64,000 nucleotides of DNA from Oscillospiraceae bacterium (GCA_019423755.1 JAHZAU010000005.1:67790-131789), one strand, 5' to 3'; positions 25,138 to 34,057 are shown, numbered from the stretch's first letter. The notes: generated by a model not told the origin, from the letters alone. Made by a program: numbers and translations.

Positions 25138-25746
25138 ATGAGTCAATCTTCCACCGCCCCCGCCCCGGCCCTGCGGGTCGGGTTTGGGGTCACCGGTTCC
25201 TTCTGCACCTTCCGGCAGGTCATGGAGCAGCTCCAGGCCTGCGCCGCCCAGGACGGCTGGGACATCCAGCCTCTCATGTCCGCCATCTCCTACGAGACCG
25301 ACACCCGCTTTGGCAAGGCGGAGGACTTCATCCGCCAGATGGAGACCCTCACCGGCAAGCCCGTCTGGCACACAGTGGCCCAGGCCGAGCCTATCGGACC
25401 CAAAAAGCTGCTGGACGTGATGGTGGTGGCCCCCTGCACCGGCAACACCCTGGGCAAGCTTGCCAACGGCATCACCGACACCTCCATCACCATGGCGGTA
25501 AAGGCCCACCTGCGCAACGCCCGCCCGGTGGTGCTGGCGGTCTCCACCAACGACGCCCTTTCCGGCTCGGCCCGCAACATCGGCCAGCTGCTGGGCACCC
25601 GCAACCTGTACTTCGTGCCCATGCGGCAGGACAGCTTTTCCGGCAAGCCCACCTCCATCGTGGCGGATTTCACCCAGCTCATCCCCACCATCCAGGCGGC
25701 GCTGGAAGGCCGGCAGCTCCAGCCCCTGACCCTGCCGCCGCTGTAA
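25138..25746 (+). CDS. spoVFB: Dipicolinate synthase subunit B
   Basis: A 202-residue flavoprotein-like subunit of dipicolinate synthase. Family landmarks are GFGVTGSFCTF (15-25), SYETDTRFG, MVVAPCTGNTLGKLANGITDTSITMA and LVSTND-like AVSTNDALSG. It follows spoVFA with its own AAAAGGAG site. The operon ends at a terminator that carries the first copy of a 42-bp repeat. The finding shows the organism can build heat-resistant spores, in line with the other sporulation genes here. Confidence 0.95.
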   Translation: MSQSSTAPAPALRVGFGVTGSFCTFRQVMEQLQACAAQDGWDIQPLMSAISYETDTRFGKAEDFIRQMETLTGKPVWHTVAQAEPIGPKKLLDVMVVAPCTGNTLGKLANGITDTSITMAVKAHLRNARPVVLAVSTNDALSGSARNIGQLLGTRNLYFVPMRQDSFSGKPTSIVADFTQLIPTIQAALEGRQLQPLTLPPL

Positions 25747-25758
25747 AGCCGCAAAAAG

Positions 25759-25809
25759 AACCGGCCCGCCCCCCGCAAAGCAGCTGCGCTTTGGGGAGAC
25801 GGGCCGGTT
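25759..25809. terminator. Terminator of spoVFAB containing copy 1 of a 42-bp repeat
   Basis: AACCGGCCCG (25759-25768) pairs with CGGGCCGGTT (25800-25809) and the interior also folds (GCAAAGC with GCTTTG). Bases 25762-25803 recur exactly at 26309-26350. Confidence 0.7.
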
Positions 25810-25868
25810 TTATGCCGCAAAAATACCGCCCGCAAAACAAGGGGCGGTATCGCTTTTCTCGGGAAAGG

Positions 25869-26243
25869 TTATATCCTTCCGCTGCTTCTTCTTTTTAAGG
25901 CGCGGATGTCGGTGCTGTGCCAGGAAACCACGGCCTTGAGGGTCTGCACATCGGAGCGGACCTCCTCCAGGATGCGTTCCATCCGGTCGATCTGGGCAAA
26001 ACGGCTTTGGAGGACCAGCTGACCCTCAAACAGGATCTTGATCTTGGGCGCGATCTCGTTTTCGATGGTAAGCTGGGTCTTGGTGGCCAGCGTTTTGACC
26101 TCGTCCACCTTGCGGTCCAGGTCGTCCAGGCGTTTGTCCATGTTGTCCAGACGTTTATCCATATTGTCCAGGCGCTTGTTGATGGGCGCTACGGTTTCTT
26201 CCAGCATCTGGCGCATGGCCAGCAGCAGTTCTTGGTTGTCCAT
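25869..26243 (-). CDS. Short coiled-coil protein, function unknown
   Basis: A 124-residue, mostly helical, charged protein without signal or membrane segments. Residues 22-50 are heptads built from KRLDNMD units, which predict a coiled coil; two 21-bp DNA units (26124-26144, 26145-26165) and a partial third encode them. The rest is amphipathic (IKILFEGQLVLQSRF, VQTLKAVVSWHS). AGGAGG precedes the ATG at normal spacing. Proteins of this shape are frequent as orphan genes in gut clostridia and vary in heptad number. It is flanked by an exact 42-bp repeat, so it may be a cassette-like unit. Confidence 0.75.
   Translation of the reverse strand: MDNQELLLAMRQMLEETVAPINKRLDNMDKRLDNMDKRLDDLDRKVDEVKTLATKTQLTIENEIAPKIKILFEGQLVLQSRFAQIDRMERILEEVRSDVQTLKAVVSWHSTDIRALKRRSSGRI
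26124..26165. repeat. 21-bp tandem repeat inside the coiled-coil gene
   Basis: Two adjacent 21-bp units differ at three or fewer positions and encode the KRLDNMD heptad; a third, more diverged unit starts at 26166. Slippage could change the heptad number. Confidence 0.8.
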
Positions 26244-26308
26244 GACCTCACCTCCTGGTTTTATTGTATCACAGTCCCCCTGCCTGCCGCAAGCCCCGGC
26301 AGACAGAA

Positions 26309-26350
26309 CGGCCCGCCCCCCGCAAAGCAGCTGCGCTTTGGGGAGACGGG
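26309..26350. repeat. Copy 2 of the 42-bp repeat (also at 25762-25803)
   Basis: These 42 bases are identical to 25762-25803 and in the same orientation. The repeat can fold into a stem-loop. Here it lies downstream of pepV and may act as its terminator, although the outer stem pairs of copy 1 are missing. Confidence 0.85.
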
Positions 26351-26378
26351 TCGAATTTTATTTTCGGGTCAATTTTTC

Positions 26379-27785
26379 TTACAGGGAAAGCTCGTTGAGT
26401 CCCAGCAGGGCCAGGATGTAGATGCGTACAGCCTTCATCATGTAGTCCACCGAGGTGCACTCGTCGGGCATATGCTCGCCGCCCTTGCCTTCGCCGGCCG
26501 GGTTGGGCATCTCCTCAAAGTGGGGGCCGAAGGCGATGGCATTGGGGAAGTGACGGGCATAGGTGCCGCCGCCGATGACCACCGGTACGCCTTTTTCGCC
26601 GGTGACCTGCTCGTAAGCCTGCATGAGGCACTGGACCTCCTGGGTGTCCGCAGGACGGTAGGAGGGCTTGGAGTCGTGGTCTAGGACAGCGGTGAAGCCC
26701 ATGGCAGCCACGTGCGCCTTGACCTTTTCCATCAGTTCCAGGCCGTTGCAGGTAACCGGGTAACGGATATCAAAGGAAAGCACCACTTCGTTTCCTTCCA
26801 GGTGAGCCAGGCCGCTGATGTGGGTCAGCTTGCCGGAGGGCTCATCCTCTACCGGGATGCCGATACCGGCGCCGTTGTAGTCGGACAGTACAGCCAGCAC
26901 GCCGCGGGCGGTCTTCTTCTCCATTTCGGAAGCCTGGGGCAGTTTTTCCAGCAGGGCAAAGAGCAGGGCGATGGCGTTGACCGAGCCTTCGGGCTTGGCC
27001 GCGTGGGAGGTCTTGCCCTTGGCGGTGACGCGGATGCCGCCTTCCATGGCTTCTACGGTGTAGACTGCCGGGTCATAGCTGCCCAGGTCGCTTTCGCTGA
27101 CGCCGGTAAGCTCTGCAGTCACCTCGCCGCAGACCGCATTGGGAACGGTGCCGCCCTGCAGTGCGGTGAGCACCTTGCCGTCCACCGGGAAGCGGATAGC
27201 AAAGCTCAGGCCGCCTTTTTCACCGATGATGCCGGGGAAGTCGGCGTCGGGGGTGAAGGCGAAGGTGGGGATCTTCTCCACCTCCATAAAGTGCTTCATG
27301 TCGGCCATGCCGGTCTCCTCGCTGCAGCCCAGCACCAGACGGTAGGTGTAGTTGAGGGGGATGTTCTGCTCCTTGAGGAATTTGAGCGCGTACAGGCCCA
27401 GCACGGTGGGGCCTTTGTCGTCCGAGACGCCGCGGCCGTAGATGTAGCCGTCCTTCTCGATCATATCATAGGGGTCGTGGCTCCAGCCTTTGCCCTCGGG
27501 CACTACGTCCAGGTGGCCCAGCAGGGCGATCTCCTTCTCACCGCTGCCGATGGAAGCAGAACCGCAGTAGTAGTCGTAGTTTTTGGTGGCAAAGCCCATA
27601 GCGCCGCACATTTCCAGAGCGGTGTCCAGCACCTTGTGGCAGCCGGCGCCAAAGGGAGCGTCCGCCCCCTCGGGAGCGCCGCTGACGCTTTTGATGTCCA
27701 CCAGTTTCTTAATATCCGCCACAATGCTCGGGCGGTTTTCTTCCACAAAGCGCTCGATGCGCTGCATCATTTCATTGGAAACCAT
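26379..27785 (-). CDS. pepV: PepV-type M20 metallo-dipeptidase
   Basis: A 468-residue cytoplasmic zinc or manganese dipeptidase that would cleave dipeptides, including those brought in by the Opp system. Metal-site motifs are LGHLDVVP (His90, Asp92), GRGVSDDKGP (Asp121/122) and CSEETG (Glu155, Glu156), with FTPDADFP and YARHFPNAIAFGP further on, as in PepV/Sapep enzymes. AAGGAGG precedes the ATG. It is close in length to Lactobacillus PepV. DapE- or ArgE-type activity is less likely given the PepV-specific motifs. Confidence 0.9.
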   Translation of the reverse strand: MVSNEMMQRIERFVEENRPSIVADIKKLVDIKSVSGAPEGADAPFGAGCHKVLDTALEMCGAMGFATKNYDYYCGSASIGSGEKEIALLGHLDVVPEGKGWSHDPYDMIEKDGYIYGRGVSDDKGPTVLGLYALKFLKEQNIPLNYTYRLVLGCSEETGMADMKHFMEVEKIPTFAFTPDADFPGIIGEKGGLSFAIRFPVDGKVLTALQGGTVPNAVCGEVTAELTGVSESDLGSYDPAVYTVEAMEGGIRVTAKGKTSHAAKPEGSVNAIALLFALLEKLPQASEMEKKTARGVLAVLSDYNGAGIGIPVEDEPSGKLTHISGLAHLEGNEVVLSFDIRYPVTCNGLELMEKVKAHVAAMGFTAVLDHDSKPSYRPADTQEVQCLMQAYEQVTGEKGVPVVIGGGTYARHFPNAIAFGPHFEEMPNPAGEGKGGEHMPDECTSVDYMMKAVRIYILALLGLNELSL

Positions 27786-27896
27786 AGGTATCGTCCTCCT
27801 TATTGAAAGTGGAAACCCCCGGCGCGGCCAAAGCCAGCAGGGAGCTTTCCTTCTGATTATAGCACGCCCCGGCGGCTGCGTCCACCAGGCGCAAAA

Positions 27897-28772
27897 TTAT
27901 TCCCACTCCAGGACGGTGCCGGTGGGGATGTAGCGGATGCGCTCCCCCAGCACCTGGGCCAGGTTGGCGCAGGCCACCGAGCCGGTACAGTGGCAGGTGT
28001 ACACCCCGTCGCTCACCCGATCCCGCAGGTACTGGGCCATCTGGCGGGCAAACTCCTCCGGGCAGTTCATGCACTCGGTGGGGACGCCGTTGGCGTCGGG
28101 CCGGTGGGCCATCATATGAAAGCCCCCCACCACATGGCAGACCGGCTCCTCCCCAAAGCGCCGCCGCACCGATTCCAAAATATTGACGATGCCGTTGTGG
28201 GAGCAGGAGGACAGGACGGTCAGCCCCTCCTTGCCCCGGATGCAAAGGAACTGCTCGTGGGTAAAGTCGTCCGGCTCGTAGCCGCTGCCGTCCTCCCGGG
28301 CGCGGCAGAAGCGGGCGCGGTCCCGGCAGTAGCGGCTTTCGTCCTTCACCTGGTTGTGCATGACCCAGACGCCGGGCAAAATCTCGGTGTCCTCCTCCAA
28401 AAAGACGAACCGCTCCGGCGCCTCCTCAAAGACCCCTTCCGGCTCGCCGTGGTAGCCGTACACCCCGTCCACACAGCGGTAGTAGCGGCGGCGGGCCTCC
28501 CGGCGCAGGTAGATGGGGGCCGAATGGTTGCAGCCAAGCAGCGCCCGGATGCCGCCGATGTGGTCGTAATGGTTGTGGGAGATGACCACCCCGTCCAGCC
28601 GGGACAGGTCCAGCCCCAGCTTTTTGGCGTTTTCGGCAAAGGCCCCGGTGGTGCCGGTGTCCAGCAGCACCCGCCCGGCCTCGGTCTCCACCAGCACCGA
28701 AAGCCCGTGTTCGGCCACAAGCTCCGGGCGGCCAGGAGCGGGTTTGTTTTCGATCAATACCGTCAGTTTCAC
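27897..28772 (-). CDS. Metallo-beta-lactamase-fold hydrolase, function unknown
   Basis: A 291-residue soluble protein with the metal-binding HNHYDH motif (66-71), GTDTG-like LLDTG (37-40), SSCSHNGIVN and the late CHCTG motif. This set resembles the MBL-fold group that includes archaeal-type dihydropteroate-synthesis related and phosphonate-linked enzymes (7,8-dihydropterin-6-methyl-4-(beta-D-ribofuranosyl)-aminobenzene-5'-phosphate synthase-like); the real substrate is unknown. The start is a GTG (28770-28772) that overlaps the mutY stop as GTGA, with GGAGG about 10 nt upstream inside mutY. The overlap suggests coupled translation with mutY. Confidence 0.82.
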   Translation of the reverse strand: MKLTVLIENKPAPGRPELVAEHGLSVLVETEAGRVLLDTGTTGAFAENAKKLGLDLSRLDGVVISHNHYDHIGGIRALLGCNHSAPIYLRREARRRYYRCVDGVYGYHGEPEGVFEEAPERFVFLEEDTEILPGVWVMHNQVKDESRYCRDRARFCRAREDGSGYEPDDFTHEQFLCIRGKEGLTVLSSCSHNGIVNILESVRRRFGEEPVCHVVGGFHMMAHRPDANGVPTECMNCPEEFARQMAQYLRDRVSDGVYTCHCTGSVACANLAQVLGERIRYIPTGTVLEWE

Positions 28773-29860
28773 GCTTGGCGTTCCTCCTTTTGTTCCCCTT
28801 TTAAAAACGGCGCAAAGGCCGAGGGCAGGGCGTAGTCCTTCTGCCGCTGCTCTCTCCCGGCCCAGACATAGCCCTCCGGCAGCGGGGACGGCGCTTCTTG
28901 GGGCAAAGCGACCGCCCAGCCGGTCATCTGCCACTCCACGTGGCTGAAAATGTGTTTGGCCGGGGCCAGCGGCTCCCAGCTGGCAGCGGACAGGCCCAGC
29001 TCTTCCAAAAGCCACTGCTCAGCCTGGGCGGCGTCTGCCCGGCCCTCTAAGGCGGGCAGTTCCCACAGCCCGGCCAGCAGGCCCTTGGCAGGACGGCGGT
29101 GCAGCAGCAGCTCCTCCCCCCGCCGCACCAGCAGCACGGTACGTTCCTCCACCCGGCGGGGCTTTTTCGGGGGCTTGTAGGGGTAGTCCCCGGTAGAGCC
29201 CGCCTGCCCCGCCTTACAGATGCCCCGCAGCGGGCACTCGAGACACCGGGGCGCGCCGTTTGGCAGGCAGACCATGGCCCCCAGCTCCATGATGGCTTGG
29301 TTTAGGTCGCCGGGGGCGTCGGCCGGTTCCACCTGCAGGAGCATCTCCCGCACCCGGTCCTTCTCCTTCTTTTTGGAGAAATCCGCCCCGTCTTCCAGCA
29401 GGCGGGACACCACCCGCAGCACGTTGCCGTCCACGGCGGGCACCGGGATACCGAAGGCGATGGACGCCACCGCCCCGGCGGTATATTCCCCGAAGCCCGG
29501 CAGCGCCAGCAGCTGCTCATAGGACGCTGGAAGCGCCCCGCCGTACTGCTCCACCACCTGGCGGGCGGCCTTCTGCAGGCTGCGGGCCCGGCTGTAATAC
29601 CCCAGCCCCTCCCACAGCTTCATCAGCTGCTCTTCGGGGGCCTCGGCCAGCGCCTGGATGGTAGGCAGCGCCTGCAAAAACCGCGCGTAGTAGGGCTTTA
29701 CCGCCTCCACCCGGGTCTGCTGCAGCATGATCTCCGAAAGCCACACATGGTAGGGCTTCGGGTCCCGCCGCCAGGGCAGGTCCCGGTTTTGGGCGCGGTA
29801 CCAGGAAAGCAGCAGCGGCACCATCTTTTCGAGGCGCTGCGGGTCGGTCATTGGGGTCAT
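28769..29860 (-). CDS. mutY: Adenine DNA glycosylase MutY
   Basis: This removes adenine mispaired with 8-oxoguanine. The 363-residue protein has the catalytic helix LSEIMLQQTRVEAV with Glu43, the helix-hairpin-helix LPGFGEYTAGA (120-130) with Asp144 in PAVDGNV, the iron-sulphur ligands Cys198, Cys206, Cys209 and Cys215, and a C-terminal NUDIX-like domain from about 235 that recognises 8-oxoguanine. The first cysteine spacing is seven residues where E. coli MutY has six. ATG 29858-29860 follows AAAGGAGAG; an ATG nine bases later is also possible. Confidence 0.95.
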   Translation of the reverse strand: MTPMTDPQRLEKMVPLLLSWYRAQNRDLPWRRDPKPYHVWLSEIMLQQTRVEAVKPYYARFLQALPTIQALAEAPEEQLMKLWEGLGYYSRARSLQKAARQVVEQYGGALPASYEQLLALPGFGEYTAGAVASIAFGIPVPAVDGNVLRVVSRLLEDGADFSKKKEKDRVREMLLQVEPADAPGDLNQAIMELGAMVCLPNGAPRCLECPLRGICKAGQAGSTGDYPYKPPKKPRRVEERTVLLVRRGEELLLHRRPAKGLLAGLWELPALEGRADAAQAEQWLLEELGLSAASWEPLAPAKHIFSHVEWQMTGWAVALPQEAPSPLPEGYVWAGREQRQKDYALPSAFAPFLKGEQKEERQA

Positions 29861-29957
29861 GGGATCTCTCCTTTTTGTTTTTTGCCCTACCAGAATAGCA
29901 CAGCCCCACCCAAAGTACAACCGCCCTTCCTTCTAAGCGGCCCAAACATAGAAAAAA

Positions 29958-29981
29958 CCTATCCAGAACGGGCTGGATAGG
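29958..29981. terminator. Terminator of the DtxR-family gene
   Basis: CCTATCCAG and CTGGATAGG form a perfect 9-bp stem. Six A precede it and six T follow two bases after it, so it can work on both strands. Confidence 0.85.
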
Positions 29982-29990
29982 CTGTTTTTT

Positions 29991-30383
29991 CTATCGGTTT
30001 TCCTGCGGGACGGCTGCGTGTCCGGCCACATAATCCTTGATACGGGAGAAGCTCTCCTGGCTGATGACATGCTCGATCTGGCAGGCGTCCTCGGCGGCAA
30101 CCGCCTCCTCCACCCCCAGGGTCATCATCAAAAACTGGGTCAGGCAGCAGTGGCGCTCATAGACCTGCTCGGCCCGGGCGCGTCCGGCCTCGGTGAGGAG
30201 GATCTGGTTGAACTCGTCCATGCGGATCAGCCCGGCATCCATGAGGATGTGCATGGCCCGGCTGACGCTGGGTTTGGAAAAGTCCAGGGCGTTGGCAATG
30301 TCGATGGAGCGGACGTTCCCCTTCTTCTTTTCTAAGATGAGGATCGTCTCCAGATAATCCTCGCCCGATTTCTGGATCTTCAA
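29991..30383 (-). CDS. DtxR/MntR-family metal-dependent regulator
   Basis: A 130-residue regulator with a winged helix-turn-helix (about residues 8-65, VRSIDIANALDFSKPSVSRAMHIL) and a dimerisation/metal-binding domain (CCLTQFLMMTLGV, DACQIEHVIS) with Glu, His and Cys residues suited to Mn2+ or Fe2+. It lacks the SH3-like third domain of DtxR, like MntR. The start is a TTG at 30381-30383 with AAAGGA about 10 nt upstream. The neighbouring genes do not include a metal transporter, so its targets are elsewhere or unknown. Confidence 0.85.
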   Translation of the reverse strand: MKIQKSGEDYLETILILEKKKGNVRSIDIANALDFSKPSVSRAMHILMDAGLIRMDEFNQILLTEAGRARAEQVYERHCCLTQFLMMTLGVEEAVAAEDACQIEHVISQESFSRIKDYVAGHAAVPQENR

Positions 30384-30485
30384 AGAATACCATTCCTTTC
30401 TTCGGGAACTCGTCTTGCGATATCCCTATGATACCATATCCTCCAAAAAGCTGCAAGTCCGCGCCGTCCTTTTTGGGGAAAGCGG

Positions 30486-31517
30486 CTAACCCTTGCGGTT
30501 GAAGCTGCCCTTGGGGCCGGGGCCCTTGCCGGAGCGGGGGCCTTTGCCGGGACGGCCTGCGGGTTTGCCGAAGGGCTTTCCTTCCCCTTTATCGAAGGAC
30601 TTGGGAGCGGGTTTTGGGCCACGGCCTTTGGGAGCGGGGCGGCTGTCCTCCTCCCAGCGGCGGCGGGGGCCGTTTTCCGGGCGGGGACGGGCGGCGTCCC
30701 GACGGTCCCGGGAGGGAGCGGCCTTGGGCGCCTTGGGGGAAAGGACGGTCTCGTCCAGGTCGTTGAGCACCTCCGGCGCACCGGAAGCGGCCCGCACGGC
30801 GTTGCGCAGCATACCCACCTCGCCGGGTTTGAGCTCCCGCCACTTGCCGGGGGCCAGCATACCCAGTTTCAGCGGGCCGATGGCGGTGCGTTTCAGACGC
30901 GCCACCTCCAGACCCACCGCCTCGCACATTTTACGGACCTGGCGGTTGCGGCCCTCGTAGATGACGAACTGCACCACCACGCGGCCGGGCTGTTTTTCCA
31001 GCACGGTGATGTGGGCGGGGCTGGTTTTTTTGCCGTCGATGACCACACCGGTGGAAAGCTGGATGGTCTGGGCGTCGGTGATATCCGGCCGGACGGTGAC
31101 CCGGTAGGTCTTGGACACATGGTGGCTGGGGTGCATGATCATGTTGGCGAAGTCGCCGTCGTTGGTCAGCAGCAGCAGGCCCTCACTGTCCTTGTCCAGG
31201 CGGCCGATGGGGTAAACCCGCTCGGGCAAGTCTTCCACCAGCTCGGCCACGCAGCGGCGGCCCAGCTCGTCGCTCATGGTGGTGACGTAGCCCCGGGGCT
31301 TGTTGAGCATGATGTAATATTTGTGGGTCTCCCGCCCGATGTACAGGCGCTGCCCGTCGATGGTAATCAGATCCCGGGCGGGGTTGACCTTTTGGCCCAG
31401 CTGAGCCGGGTGGCCGTTGACCTTCACCTGTCCCTGGCGGATCATCTCCTCGGCCTTGCGGCGGGAGGCGACGCCCTGGTCGGACAATACTTTTTGCAGA
31501 CGGATAAGATTTTCCAT
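30486..31517 (-). CDS. rluB: RsuA/RluB-family pseudouridine synthase with a long basic tail
   Basis: This isomerises a uridine in ribosomal RNA, probably 23S rRNA as RluB does. Residues 1-60 are an S4 RNA-binding domain, and GRLDKDSEGLLLLTNDG carries the catalytic Asp108. YEGRNRQVRKMCEAVG and LKRTAIGPL are further family motifs. The 343-residue protein ends in about 90 residues rich in Arg, Lys, Gly and Pro (after about 250) that are low in complexity and likely disordered RNA-binding sequence. In clostridia rluB often sits with scpAB and dac genes; a D,D-carboxypeptidase gene is indeed next upstream. Confidence 0.93.
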   Translation of the reverse strand: MENLIRLQKVLSDQGVASRRKAEEMIRQGQVKVNGHPAQLGQKVNPARDLITIDGQRLYIGRETHKYYIMLNKPRGYVTTMSDELGRRCVAELVEDLPERVYPIGRLDKDSEGLLLLTNDGDFANMIMHPSHHVSKTYRVTVRPDITDAQTIQLSTGVVIDGKKTSPAHITVLEKQPGRVVVQFVIYEGRNRQVRKMCEAVGLEVARLKRTAIGPLKLGMLAPGKWRELKPGEVGMLRNAVRAASGAPEVLNDLDETVLSPKAPKAAPSRDRRDAARPRPENGPRRRWEEDSRPAPKGRGPKPAPKSFDKGEGKPFGKPAGRPGKGPRSGKGPGPKGSFNRKG

Positions 31518-31616
31518 ATTTTCTTCCTTCCTACGATGGCCCGCAAAAGGGCCGTTCCCTAATATACAATACTATGGATGGCCCGGGGCGCACCCAGGCC
31601 GGGGATGGTTCCTATC

Positions 31617-32789
31617 CTATTGTAAGGCATAAGCCAGCAGCCTGTCAATGAGTCCGCCGGTCCGGGGGTCGTCGATTTCCAGACTTTGGGCCGCCGCCAG
31701 CGGCAGCTCCACCACCGTCCCCCGCCGGCCCTGGGGGTCCACCGCCCAAAACTGCGCCTGCCCCAACGGCTGCCCCTCGTACACCGGCGCCGCTACCACC
31801 GGCGGGCAGAGCAGCTGACTTTCAATCCGCTCCCCCGGTAAGAGCGGATAGCGCCCGCTGGCCCCCAAGCGCAGGGGCAGGGCCTCGGGGGTGGTTTTGT
31901 CCCCGGCGGCGGGCGCCGTCTCCTCCCCTTCCAGGGCAAGCTCGGTCATGGTGATCTTTGGGAAAAACGCCTCGTAAAGCTGCTCGTGCAGCTCCCAGTC
32001 CCCGGCGCAATTGAGGGTGACGCAGATGAGGCTCACCCCGTCCTTTTCGGCGGCGGACACCAGGCACCGGTAGGCCGCCTCGGTGTAGCCGGTCTTAACC
32101 CCGATGGCGTTGGGGTACAGTTCCAACAGGCGGTTGTGGTTTTTGAGCCACCGGTCGTAGGGCGGATTCCCGAAGCAGACCTTGGCCGAGGACTGGCGGC
32201 AGATCTCGGCAAACTGCGGCACCTGCAGGGCGGTGCGGGTCAGCTGGGCCAAATCATAGGCCGAGGAATAGTGTCCCTCGGCGTCCAGCCCCGAGGGGTT
32301 TTGGTAGTGGGTGTCGGCAAGCCCCAGCTCCCGGGCCCGCTGGTTCATCCGTTCCACAAAGGCCGGGATGCTGCCGCTGATGCGCACGGCAGCGGCGTTG
32401 GCCGCGTCGTTGCCGGAGGGCAGAATCATCCCGTAGCTCAGCGCCTGCAGGGTCACCCGGTCGCCCTCCTGCAATCCCATGGAGGAGCCTTCGGTCTGGA
32501 TCGCCTGGGCGTCCACGGTGAACCATTCCTCCTGGCCGGGCTGTTCCAGCGCCAGCAGGGTGGTCATGATCTTGGTGGTGCTGGCCATGGGCAGACGGGT
32601 GTGGATCTCCTTGCCGCAGAGCACCCGCCCACTTTCTGCTTCCATCAAGATCACCGCCTTGGCGGGAAGCTCCCGCTCCCAGCCCTCGCCGTCGAAATCC
32701 TCCGGCTGAGCCGCAAAGGCCGCCAGTCCCGCCGTCCATACCGCTGCCGCCAGCGCCCCCGCCAGCCACGCCATCTTCCGCTTCTTCAT
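31617..32789 (-). CDS. Serine-type D-Ala-D-Ala carboxypeptidase (DacF/PBP5-like)
   Basis: This trims terminal D-alanine from peptidoglycan stem peptides outside the membrane. The 390-residue protein has a signal peptide (about 1-27, cleavage near AFA-AQ), the SxxK motif STTK (Ser70, Lys73), SGN (125-127) and KTG (232-234). After about 290 comes the C-terminal PBP5-type domain, ending in an amphipathic stretch (LIDRLLAYALQ) that could anchor it to the membrane. It precedes rluB. By position and size it is similar to B. subtilis DacF, a sporulation enzyme, but a vegetative role is just as possible. Confidence 0.92.
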   Translation of the reverse strand: MKKRKMAWLAGALAAAVWTAGLAAFAAQPEDFDGEGWERELPAKAVILMEAESGRVLCGKEIHTRLPMASTTKIMTTLLALEQPGQEEWFTVDAQAIQTEGSSMGLQEGDRVTLQALSYGMILPSGNDAANAAAVRISGSIPAFVERMNQRARELGLADTHYQNPSGLDAEGHYSSAYDLAQLTRTALQVPQFAEICRQSSAKVCFGNPPYDRWLKNHNRLLELYPNAIGVKTGYTEAAYRCLVSAAEKDGVSLICVTLNCAGDWELHEQLYEAFFPKITMTELALEGEETAPAAGDKTTPEALPLRLGASGRYPLLPGERIESQLLCPPVVAAPVYEGQPLGQAQFWAVDPQGRRGTVVELPLAAAQSLEIDDPRTGGLIDRLLAYALQ

Positions 32790-32897
32790 AGCCGTTCCCC
32801 CTTGCCGTCGTTCTCCTTTACGGTATGCCCCAGGCGGCGGGGGATATTCCAGAGCAGCAAAAAGCGGCCCCCGCCTGGGAGCCGCCGACTGCGGGGG

Positions 32898-33824
32898 TTA
32901 TTCCGCTTTTTCCAAGGAGAGCTGGTTTTTCTCCAGCTCCTGCTCCACCTGCTGGACCTCCTCGGTGTCCGCCAGGATGGTGGAGGTGACGATCACCGCG
33001 CCGCCGATCAGCATGGTGAGGGTGGGGTCGTCGTAGCCCAGCAGCACCGAAAACAGCGTGCCGAACAGCGACTCAAAGGAAAGCAAAATAGCCGCCCGGC
33101 TGGAGGGCACGTATTTTTGCGCCATGGTCTGCAAAAAGTAGCACAGACAGGTGCTGAACAGGCCCAGGTACACCACCGACAGCATGCCGCCCAGGTTGCC
33201 GAAGCTGCTCAGGTCCCGGTCGGTGAGCACAAACAGGACGAGCGACCACCCGGTAGCCACCGCGAACTGCATGAACACCACCACCTGGGGCGGGATCTTC
33301 TCCGCCAGCACGCCGGTGGCCACGATCTGGCAGGCAAAGAGCACGGCGCAGCCCAAGGTCAGCAGGTCGCCCAGGTTGAGGGCAAAACCCTCGGCGGGGT
33401 TGAGGCTCAAGATGCCGATGCCCACCAAGCACGCCGCCGAACAGAGCACCAGCCGCAGGGTGGGGCGCTTTTTGCGCACCAGCCACCACAAAAACGGCAC
33501 GATGACCACGTTGGCCGCGGTGATGAAGGCGTTTTTGGAAGGGGTGGTGTACTGCAGGCCCACCGTCTGCACATAAAATGCAAAGAACAGGAAGCTGCCG
33601 ATGATGAGCCCGTACTTCCAGTGGGAAAGGGTCATCTGCCGGCGCAGGGTGCGAAAGCTCGCCACCCCGAACACCATGGTTGCGATGGCAAAGCGGCACA
33701 GCATGATGAAGGCCGAGGAAAAGTTGGCGTCCAGGGCCATCTGGCTGCCGATGAAGCCGGAGCCCCAGATCATGGCGGTGGCCAGCAGCCCCAGCTGGGC
33801 CAGCCTTGTGGTTTTGTTGTGCAT
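32898..33824 (-). CDS. DMT-superfamily (EamA) transporter
   Basis: A 308-residue membrane protein with ten predicted helices in two EamA repeats (first repeat MIWGSGFIGSQMALD, second starting near LGCAVLFACQIVATG). Members export amino acids, metabolites or toxins, or import nucleotide-sugar precursors; the substrate is unknown here. The C-terminal tail is highly acidic (EEVQQVEQELEKNQLSLEKAE). AAAAGGAG precedes the ATG. It appears monocistronic and diverges from the COG0523 gene. Confidence 0.88.
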   Translation of the reverse strand: MHNKTTRLAQLGLLATAMIWGSGFIGSQMALDANFSSAFIMLCRFAIATMVFGVASFRTLRRQMTLSHWKYGLIIGSFLFFAFYVQTVGLQYTTPSKNAFITAANVVIVPFLWWLVRKKRPTLRLVLCSAACLVGIGILSLNPAEGFALNLGDLLTLGCAVLFACQIVATGVLAEKIPPQVVVFMQFAVATGWSLVLFVLTDRDLSSFGNLGGMLSVVYLGLFSTCLCYFLQTMAQKYVPSSRAAILLSFESLFGTLFSVLLGYDDPTLTMLIGGAVIVTSTILADTEEVQQVEQELEKNQLSLEKAE

Positions 33825-34057
33825 AGCGATTCTCCTTTTTTCCGTTTTGGCCCGCGCGGGCGCCCCCGGCGGCCAGACTGCCTTCTATACTACGAAAGCC
33901 GGGAAGGTTTGTCAACCCCTTCCCCCGCCCGGCTGGTTGCAGCTGGAAAAATCCGTGGACGGGTGGTGCGAATCGTGGTATAATGATAGCATCGATGATA
34001 AAAGAATCTTCCTCTTCCTCCCCCATGCGGGAGCGCAAGGGAAATGGGAGGCATCTT

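Noticed and set aside
31986..33983. Plus-strand open frame of 665 codons
   Set aside because: It is the antisense shadow of the carboxypeptidase and EamA genes, produced by high GC content; its product is His/Gly/Gln-rich without family features.
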